Assembly: GCA_016287865.1 (NCBI GenBank) | Contig: JAEEXP010000008.1 | Span: 1-42,162 of the forward strand | Length of the DNA: 42,162 nt | Direction: 5' to 3' | DNA from: Caryophanales bacterium | Lineage (GTDB): Bacteria; Bacillota_I; Bacilli_A; Izemoplasmatales; UBA1188 | In this document: positions 15,320-24,160 of the stretch, piece after piece | Numbering within the stretch: the stretch's first letter is position 1 | Layout: each line of letters opens with the position of its first letter | The notes under the pieces: generated by a model | Told to the model about the DNA's origin: nothing | Databases searched by the model: none | Seen by the model: only the letters and a program-made list of their open reading frames with translations | Translations under genes and position numbers: made by a program

Positions 15320-15938
15320 CAGTTATACATTTTTCTTTTATTTTACAGTCTTTACACATTGGCTTTTTAGCCGTACATTCATTTCTTCCAAAGACAATCA
15401 TCATATGGTGAAACTTCTTTGTCGGATAGTCACCTATAAATTCTTTTAAGTCTTTTTCTACTTTTAAGACATCTGAATCTTCTTTTGAGATACCAAGTCT
15501 TTTAGATATCCTTAAGATATGAGTATCTATACCAAGTGTATTCTTATTATAGTATTCCGCAAGAAATACATTTGCGGTTTTTCTTCCAACTCCTGGAAGA
15601 GTTATTAAATAATCAAATGAATCCGGGATATTAGTATATCCATCTTCATCTAATTTTTGTGCACATTTAATAATGTTAGATGATTTATTCTTATATAAAC
15701 CAATTTGATGAATGATGTTTTCAACATCAGTTTGGTTGGCGTTAGATAAGTCTTTTATATTCTTATATTTACTAAATAAGATTGGAGTAACCTTATTAAC
15801 TGATTCATCAGTTGTCTGCGCACTTAAGATGATTGCGATTAAAAGTTCATAATCATTAGTATAATTTAGTGCACATTTAGCATCGTTATGAAGACTTTCT
15901 AAATAAGAAATTAGTTCATCTTTAGTTACTTTTTCCAT
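15306..15938 (-). CDS. nth: Endonuclease III
   Basis: This bifunctional DNA glycosylase/AP lyase removes oxidised pyrimidines. The 210-residue protein has the helix-hairpin-helix LPGVGRKTANVFLAEY, whose Lys is the catalytic nucleophile, and GIDTHILRISKRLG with the catalytic Asp. The C-terminal 4Fe-4S cluster motif Cx6Cx2Cx5C is intact. It overlaps dnaD by 13 bp; dnaD-nth is a conserved Firmicute pair. Confidence 0.97.
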   Translation of the reverse strand: MEKVTKDELISYLESLHNDAKCALNYTNDYELLIAIILSAQTTDESVNKVTPILFSKYKNIKDLSNANQTDVENIIHQIGLYKNKSSNIIKCAQKLDEDGYTNIPDSFDYLITLPGVGRKTANVFLAEYYNKNTLGIDTHILRISKRLGISKEDSDVLKVEKDLKEFIGDYPTKKFHHMMIVFGRNECTAKKPMCKDCKIKEKCITGHNE

Positions 15939-16579
15939 TTTTCACTTAATTCTTTAATTACAGTTGATTGATTTGTATATTCTTTATTGTTTTCAGTTTC
16001 AATATGTTTCTTAACAAGTTTAGAATCTACATACTTTAGAGAGAATTTGCCTACTTTAGCAGCAGCTAAAATCTCAGTTTTAATTTCTTCAAGTTTGTAT
16101 TCTTCTTCCATTGACCATTTTCTAATGATGTCTGCATCACTTACAGTTAAAGGACGTTCAAAAGTTCTTTCAAATAAATTAGTTATTTCTTCTTCAAATG
16201 ATTGATTCTTTTGTTCATTCTCTTTTCTAATCTTTTCAAGATATAGTTCAGCGAGTTCATCATAGAAACCATCTAAATAGAAATATTCAACAATCTTACC
16301 AGTTTTTGGAGATGTGCCTTCTTCAATCTTGATGAAGTTTCTATTTTCAAGTTTTTCAATAGAACTACAGAATTCATCTATTTCAAGGCCAATCTTCTTA
16401 CTCATATTTTTAGAGCTAAAAACATGATTTCCCTTAATTTCTTGGCGAGAAAGCATAGATAAAACTATAATATCTTTTTCAGTAATATGAAGACCTCTAT
16501 AATTCTTAATTAATAAGGCATTCACATTGACCATATCATCATCTATTAATTTAATTAATAATTGAGTTTCTTTTTTCAT
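15926..16579 (-). CDS. dnaD: DnaD-like replication initiation/restart protein
   Basis: DnaD helps load the replicative helicase at oriC and at restart sites in low-GC Gram-positives. The 217-residue protein has an N-terminal winged-helix domain (about 1-100, with LSRQEIKGNHVFSSKNMSKKIG) and a C-terminal DnaB/DnaD domain (about 120-195) with FERTFERPLTVSDADIIRKW and the YxxxIxxx(I/L) helix. Only one base separates it from rnc and it overlaps nth, so it is embedded in the operon. Confidence 0.88.
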   Translation of the reverse strand: MKKETQLLIKLIDDDMVNVNALLIKNYRGLHITEKDIIVLSMLSRQEIKGNHVFSSKNMSKKIGLEIDEFCSSIEKLENRNFIKIEEGTSPKTGKIVEYFYLDGFYDELAELYLEKIRKENEQKNQSFEEEITNLFERTFERPLTVSDADIIRKWSMEEEYKLEEIKTEILAAAKVGKFSLKYVDSKLVKKHIETENNKEYTNQSTVIKELSEKWKK

Positions 16580-16580
16580 A

Positions 16581-17252
16581 TTATTTAACCGCGAGTTTAC
16601 TTAAAGCTTCTTTAGCCGCAGCCATCTCAGCTTCTAAGTGACTCTTTCCCTTTCCTACACCAAGAACAATGTCGTCATCCATAATTACTTTAAAAGTAAA
16701 TACTCTGTCATGAGGTTTACCTTCAACTTTAACAAGTTCATATTTAAGCATTCTCTTTTCAGCTTGAACATATTCTTGAAGCATTGTTTTGTAGTCGATA
16801 GTTTCTTTAAATGCATAATCTAGATTTGGAATAATAATTTTATTGATTACTTTACGACAAGAATCTAATCCTTGATCAATAAAAATAGCTCCAATAAAGG
16901 CTTCAAATAAGTCACACTTAATTGAATCCATTTCTCTACCACCAGTCTTTTCTTCTCCTTTTCCAAGTTTAAGATAATCTTCAAGATGAAATAAAGAAGC
17001 ATAATATGATAGAGATTTTTCACATACAATATTCGCACGTTTTTTAGTAAGAGCTCCTTCTTTTTCAGGAGTATTCTTAAATAAATATTCGCCAATTAAA
17101 AGGTCTACAACAGCGTCACCAACAAATTCTAATCTTTCGTTGTTTTTACCACCGAATTCATTAGAATATGATGAATGAGTTAATGCAGTTTCAAGTAAGT
17201 TTATATCATTAAATGTAATATCAAAATATTCTTCTAAAGGATGTCTACTCAT
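16581..17252 (-). CDS. rnc: Ribonuclease III
   Basis: RNase III cleaves double-stranded RNA in rRNA and mRNA processing and would act on antisense duplexes such as those proposed at 41 kb. The 223-residue protein has the signature NERLEFVGDAVVDLL with the catalytic carboxylates, the second cluster DLFEAFIGAIFID, and a C-terminal dsRNA-binding domain (about 155-222: DYKTMLQEYVQ ... EAEMAAAKEAL). I take the ATG at 17252 because AAGGTGA lies 6 nt upstream; the longer ORF starts at a GTG within that site. It overlaps the plsX stop by 8 bp. The acpP gene often found between plsX and rnc is absent. Confidence 0.96.
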   Translation of the reverse strand: MSRHPLEEYFDITFNDINLLETALTHSSYSNEFGGKNNERLEFVGDAVVDLLIGEYLFKNTPEKEGALTKKRANIVCEKSLSYYASLFHLEDYLKLGKGEEKTGGREMDSIKCDLFEAFIGAIFIDQGLDSCRKVINKIIIPNLDYAFKETIDYKTMLQEYVQAEKRMLKYELVKVEGKPHDRVFTFKVIMDDDIVLGVGKGKSHLEAEMAAAKEALSKLAVK

Positions 17253-18258
17253 TTGTCTCACCTTGAGGCATAGAATCCTTCAAAGCTTTACTTACCTTTT
17301 CAATAACGCCCTCTCTTGCGACAGATGCGGCAAGTAAGATTCCGTAACTAAAGCCAATTCTATTAGATGAGCCATGAGCTTTAACACATGGATATTTAGT
17401 ACCAAATACCATAGCTGCAGAAGCATCATCTGGATTCATGTCTTTTTTAAATTTATCTAAACTCTTCTTAGCGAATAATGCACCAATTTTACTGAAGAAT
17501 GAACTCATTAAACTACGTTTAAGCATAGCGCCCATAGTTTTAGCAGTTCCTTCAAGTGTTTTAACACAGATATTCATTGTAAATCCATCTGAAATAAGAA
17601 TATTACATGGTGGGTTTAAAATTTCTTTTGGTTCAACGTTACCTACAAAGTTAAGATCTGATTCACTTAAAAGTTTATAACATTCATTTTCAAATACTCT
17701 ACCCTTACCTTCTTCAGTACCGATATTTAAAAGGCCAATCTTAGGTTCTTTAATACCCATAACTTCTTTTGCGTATACATGTGCAAAATAAGCCTGTTGT
17801 AAGAGTTGTTCTGGTTTAACTTCAAGGTTTGCACCACTATCAAGAATGATAGTGTTTCCACCATTAAATGATGGAATAAATGGTGCTAAAGCTGGACGTT
17901 TAAATCCATCCATTCTTCTTACAATTAAGTGAGCACCAACTACAAGTGCTTGAGTAGGTCCTGATGAACAGAATGCATCAGCTTCTCCTTGTGCTACTGC
18001 AGTCATAGCTTTTACCATAGATGAATCTTTCATAGTTCTAATAGCTCTAACTGGATCATGTTCTCCCATAGGGATAACATCTCTAGTTTCAACTATCTTA
18101 ATTCTATCGTGTGGTTTTAAATATTTATTTATTTCTTCTGGTCTACCAAATAATATAATTTCAATATCATCGCATTTTTTAACGGCTTCCATTGCGCCTA
18201 AAACTTGTTCTTGTGGTGCGAAATCTCCGCCCATTGCGTCTACTGCTACTCTAATCAT
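17245..18258 (-). CDS. plsX: Phosphate acyltransferase PlsX
   Basis: PlsX makes acyl-phosphate from acyl-ACP (reversibly), feeding PlsY for lysophosphatidate synthesis. The 337-residue protein starts MIRVAVDAMGGDFAPQEQVLGA and includes FCSSGPTQALVVGAHLIVRRM and LGAMLKRSLM-type segments, all family features. GGAGG precedes the ATG. It lies between recG and rnc as in Bacillus, but fapR, fabD, fabG and acpP of that cluster are missing. That is consistent with reduced fatty-acid synthesis and use of imported fatty acids through the FakA-type kinase encoded upstream. Confidence 0.96.
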   Translation of the reverse strand: MIRVAVDAMGGDFAPQEQVLGAMEAVKKCDDIEIILFGRPEEINKYLKPHDRIKIVETRDVIPMGEHDPVRAIRTMKDSSMVKAMTAVAQGEADAFCSSGPTQALVVGAHLIVRRMDGFKRPALAPFIPSFNGGNTIILDSGANLEVKPEQLLQQAYFAHVYAKEVMGIKEPKIGLLNIGTEEGKGRVFENECYKLLSESDLNFVGNVEPKEILNPPCNILISDGFTMNICVKTLEGTAKTMGAMLKRSLMSSFFSKIGALFAKKSLDKFKKDMNPDDASAAMVFGTKYPCVKAHGSSNRIGFSYGILLAASVAREGVIEKVSKALKDSMPQGETNE

Positions 18259-18287
18259 TTTAAGTCCTCCATATACAAGTTTATCAT

Positions 18288-20252
18288 TTAATCAAATTTA
18301 TCGCTATAAAGATGAGAATTATAATATGTATATACATTATAATTCTTTATAAGTTCTTTTGCATCATTTATTGCATTTTCAAGGATTTTCTTATCCTTCA
18401 CAAAATCCGCGAATCTAAAATTAAGTTTTCCTGATTGATTAACTCCTAAGAAATCTCCAGGACCTCTTAATCTTAAATCTTCTTCACTGATTAAGAATCC
18501 ATCTTGAGTTTCTTCAAGTATTTTAAGTTTATCAATTTGTTCTGTCTTTGATACTAATAAGAAACAATATCCTGTATCAGATCCTCTTCCAACTCTACCT
18601 CTTAATTGATGTAAGCTAGATAAGCCAAATGATGATGCATCAAGAATAACCATTATTGATGCATTAGGATTATTTATTCCAACCTCAATTACAGTAGTTG
18701 AAGAGAGAATATCTATTTCATGATTCATAAATTTATTTATGACATCTTCTTTTTCTTCAGATGTCATCTTACCATGAAGAAGTCCAATCTTATAATTCTT
18801 AAAATATGATTCAAGGTCATTTTTAACTTTAAGTACATTTGAGTTTTCACTATCATCTTCAATTAAAGGTGATACGAAATAAGCTTGGCGACCCTCTTTT
18901 AGTTCGCTTTCCACAAACTCTAATACTTTTAAATATTCTTTATAAGTATGAATCTTAGTAATGATACTCTTTCTATTTTTAGGCATAGTCTTTACGCTTA
19001 CTAGTTTCATATCATTAAAAAGAGTTAAAGATAGGGTTCTTGGGATTGGAGTTGCGGTCATATATAGAACGTCTGGATTATTACCTTTTTCTCTAATAAT
19101 CTTTCTCTGTTCTACTCCAAATTTATGTTGTTCATCGCAGACTACAAATCCTAAGTTTTTAAACACAACTTCATTATTTAATAATGAATGTGTACCAATT
19201 ACTACATCAATATCTCCATTCTTTAAGCCTTTTAAAATAGCTTCTCTTTCTTTTGTTTTAGTTGATGAAGTTAAGCATTCAACTCTCACATTAAAATCTT
19301 TAAAATATGATTTAAAGTTTTCATAATGTTGGAAAGATAATACTTCAGTTGGAGCCATCACAAGAGCCTGTGAACCCGATGTAATTGCCGCATAAATAGA
19401 GATGATTGCAATAATAGTTTTACCACTTCCAACGTCACCTTCAAGAAGAGTAGACATTGGATGGTTTAATTTCATATCACTAAAGATAGTATTAACCGCA
19501 TTCTTTTGGTCTTGAGTTAATTCAAAAGGAATGCTTTTAATAAATTCTTTTACCTTTTCTAAATCTGGCTTTTTAGGTACTTTAACCTCTTTTTCTATAT
19601 TAGATCTAATAATAGACATTCTAATAGAGAATGAGAGTAATTCATAATACTTTAAAGCTTCTATAGCTTTATAAGCTTCAGTCATTGAAATAGGTGAATG
19701 AATTGATTTAAATAAATCTATACCTGTTTTATATCCATATTTAAGGTAATATTCTTCAGGTATTAAACTATTTTTAGGTTCATAGAACTTTAATGCCTCA
19801 AGTACTATCTTTTGATAATTAGAATTATTAATACCTTCTATATTATATTCAGGAATAATACCTTCTTTATATTCTCTTTCTTTAAATACTTTAGTTACTT
19901 GAATAGATTTAAAGTCTTGATCATATCTACCTACAAGAACTATTTCATCTCCAACCTTTAAAGTATTTTTAAGGAAAGTCATATTAAACGCAACTGCGTT
20001 TATAATTAAACCTTCATAAGTTACTTTAAAAGATATCTTTATTACTTTCTTAAGTCTTTGGATTTCTGGAGCTTCACTAACTATACATCTTAAGTTCATC
20101 TCATTTAACATGTCAAAGTCGGTTAAATGATACTGAATATAGTTTTTAGGCACAAGGTATAGTAAAGATTGGATATCATCGATACCCTCACTTTTAAGTA
20201 TTTTAAGTGTTTTGTCGCCTATGCCTTTTATATTCTTAAGTTCCATAGTCAT
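18288..20252 (-). CDS. recG: ATP-dependent DNA helicase RecG
   Basis: RecG remodels stalled replication forks and branched DNA. The 654-residue protein has an N-terminal wedge/OB region (to about 170) and two helicase lobes. Motif I is LEGDVGSGKT, motif II CDEQHKFG (DEQH), motif III MTATPIPRTL, and motif VI QLRGRVGRGSD. The C-terminal TRG-like stretch RGPGDFLGVNQSG is present. The gene begins just after a terminator hairpin with no ribosome binding site, unlike most genes here. Confidence 0.97.
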   Translation of the reverse strand: MTMELKNIKGIGDKTLKILKSEGIDDIQSLLYLVPKNYIQYHLTDFDMLNEMNLRCIVSEAPEIQRLKKVIKISFKVTYEGLIINAVAFNMTFLKNTLKVGDEIVLVGRYDQDFKSIQVTKVFKEREYKEGIIPEYNIEGINNSNYQKIVLEALKFYEPKNSLIPEEYYLKYGYKTGIDLFKSIHSPISMTEAYKAIEALKYYELLSFSIRMSIIRSNIEKEVKVPKKPDLEKVKEFIKSIPFELTQDQKNAVNTIFSDMKLNHPMSTLLEGDVGSGKTIIAIISIYAAITSGSQALVMAPTEVLSFQHYENFKSYFKDFNVRVECLTSSTKTKEREAILKGLKNGDIDVVIGTHSLLNNEVVFKNLGFVVCDEQHKFGVEQRKIIREKGNNPDVLYMTATPIPRTLSLTLFNDMKLVSVKTMPKNRKSIITKIHTYKEYLKVLEFVESELKEGRQAYFVSPLIEDDSENSNVLKVKNDLESYFKNYKIGLLHGKMTSEEKEDVINKFMNHEIDILSSTTVIEVGINNPNASIMVILDASSFGLSSLHQLRGRVGRGSDTGYCFLLVSKTEQIDKLKILEETQDGFLISEEDLRLRGPGDFLGVNQSGKLNFRFADFVKDKKILENAINDAKELIKNYNVYTYYNSHLYSDKFD

Positions 20253-20255
20253 TTA

Positions 20256-20293
20256 TTAGAAAAAGAAATTCTTTCTTTTCAAAAAGAATTTCT
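20256..20293 (-). terminator. Terminator between fakA and recG
   Basis: An 11-bp perfect stem AGAAATTCTTT/AAAGAATTTCT (20264-20274 and 20283-20293) overlaps the fakA stop codon and is followed by TTTTTCT on the minus strand. Confidence 0.75.
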
Positions 20294-21956
20294 ATTCAAC
20301 TTCAATTATATAAGAGTAAATCTTTTGACCACCATCAAAGATTTGAACTTCAAGATCTGGATATGTTTCATTAATGAATTGTTGGAGTTCATTAATTTCT
20401 TCTTCTTTAACACCGATACCATAGAAGAGTGTAAGCATGTATGATTCATTAGTAATCATTGAAGATACTAAATCTTTAACTGAATCAAATCTAGATTGAA
20501 CTGAGTTAATGATTTGACCATCAAGAATTGAGATGTAATCACCTTTATGAATTTCAAGACCGCTTGATACACTGTTTCTAGTAGCATATGTAACTTCACC
20601 AGATCTAATAGATTTAATCTTAGCTTCCATTTCTTTAATGTTATTTGATGCTTTTTCTGAACCATCAAATGCAAGAAGTGAAGCGTATCCTTGTGGGATA
20701 GTCTTAGCTGGTACAATTACAATGTGTTTATCATTGATTAAAGCCTTAGCTTGTTTTGCAGATAATAATACGTTCTTATTGTTAGGGATGATATAAATAT
20801 CATCAGCATTAACTTTATTAACAGCTTTAATAAAGTCTTCAGTAGATGGGTTCATTGTTTGACCACCATCAATAATTACTGAGCAACCTAATTCAGTGAA
20901 GATTTCTTTTAAGCCTTTACCATTAAGAACTGAGATAATTGCATATGGTACTCTTTCTTTATAAGACTTTTGAGAAGTTTCTTTCTTAACCTTCTTAGCA
21001 GCGAGTGAAGAGTTTTCTTCAGTTTGAACTGCCATGTTGTCAGCCTTAACTAAACATAATGCACCATACTTTTGAGCGAATGAGAATACATCGCCTGGAG
21101 TCTTAGTGTGGATATGAGCTTTTAAGATATCATCTTCTTTTACTACTACCATTGAAGAACCAAATACTTCCAGTTTCTTAGTAAAATCTTCTTTATCAAA
21201 TTCTTGATCAGGGTTTAACTTTAATGTGAATTCAGTACAATAACCATATGTATTTAAAGTATAGTAATCATATGCATCAAAGTTAACTACTGATTGAACT
21301 TTGCCTTGAAGTTCAAGAACATCACTAACTTGATGTCTTTCGCCTTCTTCAAAGTATGCCTTACATCCTTTAACAAGTTCATTAATACCAGCAGCACCAG
21401 AGTCTACTACACCAGCTTCTTTTAATACTGGAAGTAGGTTTGGTGTGTTATTTAATGATTTGAATAATGCTTTATCATAAATTGAAGCTAATTGTTCAAC
21501 AGTTTCAATTTTAATTCTGTTTTTCTTAATAGCCTTAGTTGCATCTTTAATAACTGTAAGAATAGTTCCTTCAACTGGGTTAACTACAGCTTTATAAGCG
21601 TATTCACAACCAGCATCAAGTGAATTCATTATGTCTTTAATTTTAGCTTTCTTAAGTTTTCCTGATGTAGATGCAAGTCCTGCGAAGAATTGTGATAAGA
21701 TAACACCACTATTTCCTCTTGCGCCATAAAGTACGCCTCTTGCGAATTTTTGAATAACAGTTGAGATGTTAGGATTAACTCCTAAATCTTCTATTGCCTT
21801 AAGACCAGAAATATAAGTATAAGACATATTGCTTCCAGTATCACCATCTGGTACTGGGAATACGTTTAAATCATCTATTTTCTTTGCGTTACTTTTTAAG
21901 TGATAACCTGCGGTAGCTAATATATCAATTAAATCGGATCCTGTAATTTCTACCAT
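20292..21956 (-). CDS. fakA: Fatty acid kinase FakA / YloV (DAK2-EDD protein)
   Basis: FakA phosphorylates FakB-bound exogenous fatty acids to acyl-phosphates for phospholipid synthesis. The 554-residue protein has an N-terminal DhaL domain (about 1-200) with the metal/ATP motif NVFPVPDGDTGSNM and GARGNSGVILSQFFAG. A central linker and a C-terminal EDD-like domain (about 300-554) follow, with YIIPNNKNVLLSAKQA and the terminal FDGGQKIYSYII. The ATG at 21956 is used because AGGGGG lies 6 nt upstream and the protein then begins MVEITGSDLIDIL as in YloV. Proximity to plsX fits a fatty-acid salvage role. A strong promoter with an 11-bp-period direct repeat lies upstream. Confidence 0.9.
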   Translation of the reverse strand: MVEITGSDLIDILATAGYHLKSNAKKIDDLNVFPVPDGDTGSNMSYTYISGLKAIEDLGVNPNISTVIQKFARGVLYGARGNSGVILSQFFAGLASTSGKLKKAKIKDIMNSLDAGCEYAYKAVVNPVEGTILTVIKDATKAIKKNRIKIETVEQLASIYDKALFKSLNNTPNLLPVLKEAGVVDSGAAGINELVKGCKAYFEEGERHQVSDVLELQGKVQSVVNFDAYDYYTLNTYGYCTEFTLKLNPDQEFDKEDFTKKLEVFGSSMVVVKEDDILKAHIHTKTPGDVFSFAQKYGALCLVKADNMAVQTEENSSLAAKKVKKETSQKSYKERVPYAIISVLNGKGLKEIFTELGCSVIIDGGQTMNPSTEDFIKAVNKVNADDIYIIPNNKNVLLSAKQAKALINDKHIVIVPAKTIPQGYASLLAFDGSEKASNNIKEMEAKIKSIRSGEVTYATRNSVSSGLEIHKGDYISILDGQIINSVQSRFDSVKDLVSSMITNESYMLTLFYGIGVKEEEINELQQFINETYPDLEVQIFDGGQKIYSYIIEVE

Positions 21957-22011
21957 AAATTTCCCCCTATATATTATAAAAATATATATGAGCATATTTT
22001 GCTCGCTAAAT

Positions 22012-22040
22012 ATAATAGCATATATTGTTTTTTTTCACAA
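22012..22040 (-). promoter_or_regulatory. Promoter of fakA
   Basis: -35 TTGTGA (22040-22035), 17-nt spacer, extended -10 TGC-TATTAT (22017-22012). The leader of about 50 nt has a small hairpin (GAGCA/TGCTC). Confidence 0.7.
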
Positions 22041-22051
22041 CTTTTTCACAA
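22031..22051. repeat. Direct repeat TTTTTCACAA x2, 11-bp period
   Basis: Identical 10-mers at 22031-22040 and 22042-22051 cover the fakA -35. The pair matches the repeat at 6836-6856 in sequence (TTTTTCACA) and period. Confidence 0.55.
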
Positions 22052-22059
22052 CTATTAAG

Positions 22060-22094
22060 GTCAAAAATAAAAAAGATTAGGTAAAACCTAATCT
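22060..22094 (-). terminator. Terminator of the zinc-ribbon gene
   Basis: Stem AGATTAGGT/ACCTAATCT (9 bp, loop of 3 nt) is followed on the minus strand by TTTTTTATTTTT. Confidence 0.85.
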
Positions 22095-22113
22095 CTTTTA
22101 GCAACTTTTTATA

Positions 22114-22518
22114 CTAATATTCATCCTTTTCAACTAACATGCAAATGCCTGAAACCAAGTTGACAAAAAGAAGTGTACATACTTTAAATCCTACTGAAAC
22201 AGGTCTATTTTCTTTAACTGATTTCCAGTAATAAACAGTAATTGGGATTATCCAAGCTAAACTAATAACACTAGAAATTCCTCTCACAGCAAGTACTCTA
22301 TCAAACCAAAGACAAACGATACCAGCGATTAATGCAAGAGCTGATGAAATAAGTGAAATAAGCATAAATACTTTAGCTACAGTTCTTAAAGTTTTCTTAG
22401 TTTCAGGAGATTGTGTAGAACTATTTGGTTGACTAGCTCCTTCTACTGGGCATCCACAACTAGGACAAATTACTGCTTCATCAAATAATTCGTTTCCACA
22501 TTTTGAACAATATTTCAT
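22114..22518 (-). CDS. Zinc-ribbon membrane protein of unknown function
   Basis: The 134-residue protein begins with a four-cysteine zinc ribbon (MKYCSKCGNELF...CPSCGCPV) on a flexible Ser/Thr/Pro linker (about 30-45), then three membrane spans (about 48-70, 78-98, 112-130). This small ribbon-plus-TM layout is widespread in Firmicutes without an assigned role. GAGGTG precedes the ATG. It has its own terminator and stands alone, divergent from rpmB. Confidence 0.75.
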   Translation of the reverse strand: MKYCSKCGNELFDEAVICPSCGCPVEGASQPNSSTQSPETKKTLRTVAKVFMLISLISSALALIAGIVCLWFDRVLAVRGISSVISLAWIIPITVYYWKSVKENRPVSVGFKVCTLLFVNLVSGICMLVEKDEY

Positions 22519-22580
22519 TTATATCACCTCTAAATATAATATCCTTATTTATTATATACTAATCTATTAAAAAATATTTC

Positions 22581-22609
22581 TTGAAAATAAAAGGTAAATA
22601 TCATATAAT
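22581..22609 (+). promoter_or_regulatory. Promoter of rpmB
   Basis: -35 TTGAAA (22581-22586), 17-nt spacer, -10 TATAAT (22604-22609), then a leader of about 30 nt ending in AGGAGGG. Confidence 0.8.
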
Positions 22610-22647
22610 TATTAAGGCTTTTAAAAAGCTATATAGGAGGGACTATA

Positions 22648-22848
22648 ATGAAAGCGTGTTACGTTACAGGCGTTAAGTCTATGAAAGGACACAAAAGATC
22701 ACACTCTCTTCATGCTACAAACAAAACTTGGAAAGCTAATCTTCAAAAAGTAACTATCATCAATGAAAAAGGTGAAGAAGAAAGAGTATTTGTTTCAGCT
22801 AGAGCCCTCAAAAGAGGAGTTAAGAGAGGAACAATCAAGAGAGCATAG
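22648..22848 (+). CDS. rpmB: Ribosomal protein bL28
   Basis: This 66-residue large-subunit protein matches bL28: GVKSMKGHKRSHSLHATNKTWKANLQKV, then VFVSARALKRGVKRG near the C-terminus. The N-terminal MKACYVTG has one cysteine, so the CxxC zinc pair seen in some relatives is incomplete and this is probably the zinc-independent form. It is monocistronic between a near-consensus promoter and a terminator. Confidence 0.95.
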   Translation: MKACYVTGVKSMKGHKRSHSLHATNKTWKANLQKVTIINEKGEEERVFVSARALKRGVKRGTIKRA

Positions 22849-22863
22849 TTCTCTTATAAAAAG

Positions 22864-22887
22864 ACAAACTGCGGGTTTGTTTTTTTA
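22864..22887 (+). terminator. Terminator of rpmB
   Basis: ACAAAC-TGCGG-GTTTGT followed by TTTTTTT. Confidence 0.85.
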
Positions 22888-22904
22888 TTGCCTTTTTCCA
22901 TATT

Positions 22905-22930
22905 AAAAGCGAGCTTCGTGCTCGCTTTTT
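22905..22930. terminator. Bidirectional terminator, mainly for htrA
   Basis: A 10-bp perfect stem AAAAGCGAGC/GCTCGCTTTT with a TTCGT loop lies 2 bp from the htrA stop and gives a U-tract on both strands. Confidence 0.85.
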
Positions 22931-22931
22931 A

Positions 22932-24149
22932 TTATTCAGTTACGTTAACTGTTCTTTTAAATACAATTGTAACTTCTATTTCTTCTCCTGCTCTTAATAC
23001 AGTAAGTACTACAGAATCACCAATCTTTGAATTCCTTAAATATGGTTGAAGATCAGATGCTGAAGAACATTTAAGTCCATCAGTTTTAATAATAATATCA
23101 CCAGCTTGAAGAAGTCCATCACAAGATTTACCTTTAGTTACTTCTGCAACTAAGATACCTTCAGTTACTGAGCTTGGGACATTATATTTAATTCTTCCTT
23201 GATTAGTAAGTCCACTTACTTCAATAGTAGTTATACCAAATGAAACAGTTCCATCATATGAACCATATTCAATTAATTGTCTTTGAACTTCTTTTACTAA
23301 ATCAATTGGAATAGAGAAGTTTAATCCTTCAATATCAGCTGAAGCATATTTAATTGAGTTAATACCAATTACTTTACCATCTAAAGTAAATAATCCTCCT
23401 CCAGAGTTACCACTATTAATAGCAGCATCGTGTTGGATATAGAATAAGAATTGATTAACTGAATTATTTTCATCAATTAAGTGTCTATCGTTACCAGACA
23501 CAATACCAAATGTAGCAGTACCAAATAATGTTTCACCTTTAGGGTTACCTACAGCAAGAACAATAGTTCCAGGTTTGATAGATGAACTTTCACCAAGTTC
23601 TGCTATAGTAAATTCTCTACTAGTCTCAAATGTAATTACTGCGATATCAGTAGTATCATCTGCGCCAACTAGTGTAGCTTCAAGTGTAGTCTCATCTTCA
23701 AATCCTACCATATATGCTTGACCGCCATCAACTACGTGTTCATTAGTGATAGCGTAATATTTATATTTGAATTCACTTCCTTCAGGATTTACATCTCTTC
23801 TATAAATAACACCTGAACCATATGAAGATTTAACTAAATCAGTTTCATTCATCTTGAGTGTATATACACCAATATTAGCTTTAGCTGCGCCTTCAAGGAC
23901 ATTATAGATTTCATCTTGAAGTCTTTCCCATTCTACAGTGCCTTGTCCATATTTTTCCATAAGGTCATTGTAGATTTGTTCTCTTAAGTCACGCTCGATA
24001 TCATCTTTAACTTTAGAATAAATTTCATCAGCTATTGATTTTCTATCAATTGCAGTTTGTCCATTTTGAGTTGGATTGAATTTAAAATCACAACCAGTAA
24101 CAAGCACAAGTGATAAAGCTAATAGTAAAAAGCTTAATAATCTTTTCAT
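22932..24149 (-). CDS. htrA: HtrA/DegP-like serine protease, lipoprotein form
   Basis: This extracytoplasmic trypsin-like quality-control protease has 405 residues. A lipoprotein signal with lipobox LVTGC is followed by a charged helical linker (about 35-95). The catalytic triad is visible: His in ITNEHVVDGG, Asp in DTTDIAVI, and Ser in NSGNSGGGLF. A single C-terminal PDZ domain (about 310-400) contains LLQAGDIIIKTDGLKC. Most Firmicute HtrA proteins are anchored by an N-terminal membrane helix, so lipid anchoring is a deviation. GGAGG precedes the start. It is the last gene of the pheS-to-htrA run, 11 bp after rpe. Confidence 0.9.
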   Translation of the reverse strand: MKRLLSFLLLALSLVLVTGCDFKFNPTQNGQTAIDRKSIADEIYSKVKDDIERDLREQIYNDLMEKYGQGTVEWERLQDEIYNVLEGAAKANIGVYTLKMNETDLVKSSYGSGVIYRRDVNPEGSEFKYKYYAITNEHVVDGGQAYMVGFEDETTLEATLVGADDTTDIAVITFETSREFTIAELGESSSIKPGTIVLAVGNPKGETLFGTATFGIVSGNDRHLIDENNSVNQFLFYIQHDAAINSGNSGGGLFTLDGKVIGINSIKYASADIEGLNFSIPIDLVKEVQRQLIEYGSYDGTVSFGITTIEVSGLTNQGRIKYNVPSSVTEGILVAEVTKGKSCDGLLQAGDIIIKTDGLKCSSASDLQPYLRNSKIGDSVVLTVLRAGEEIEVTIVFKRTVNVTE

Positions 24150-24160
24150 ATTAATACCTC

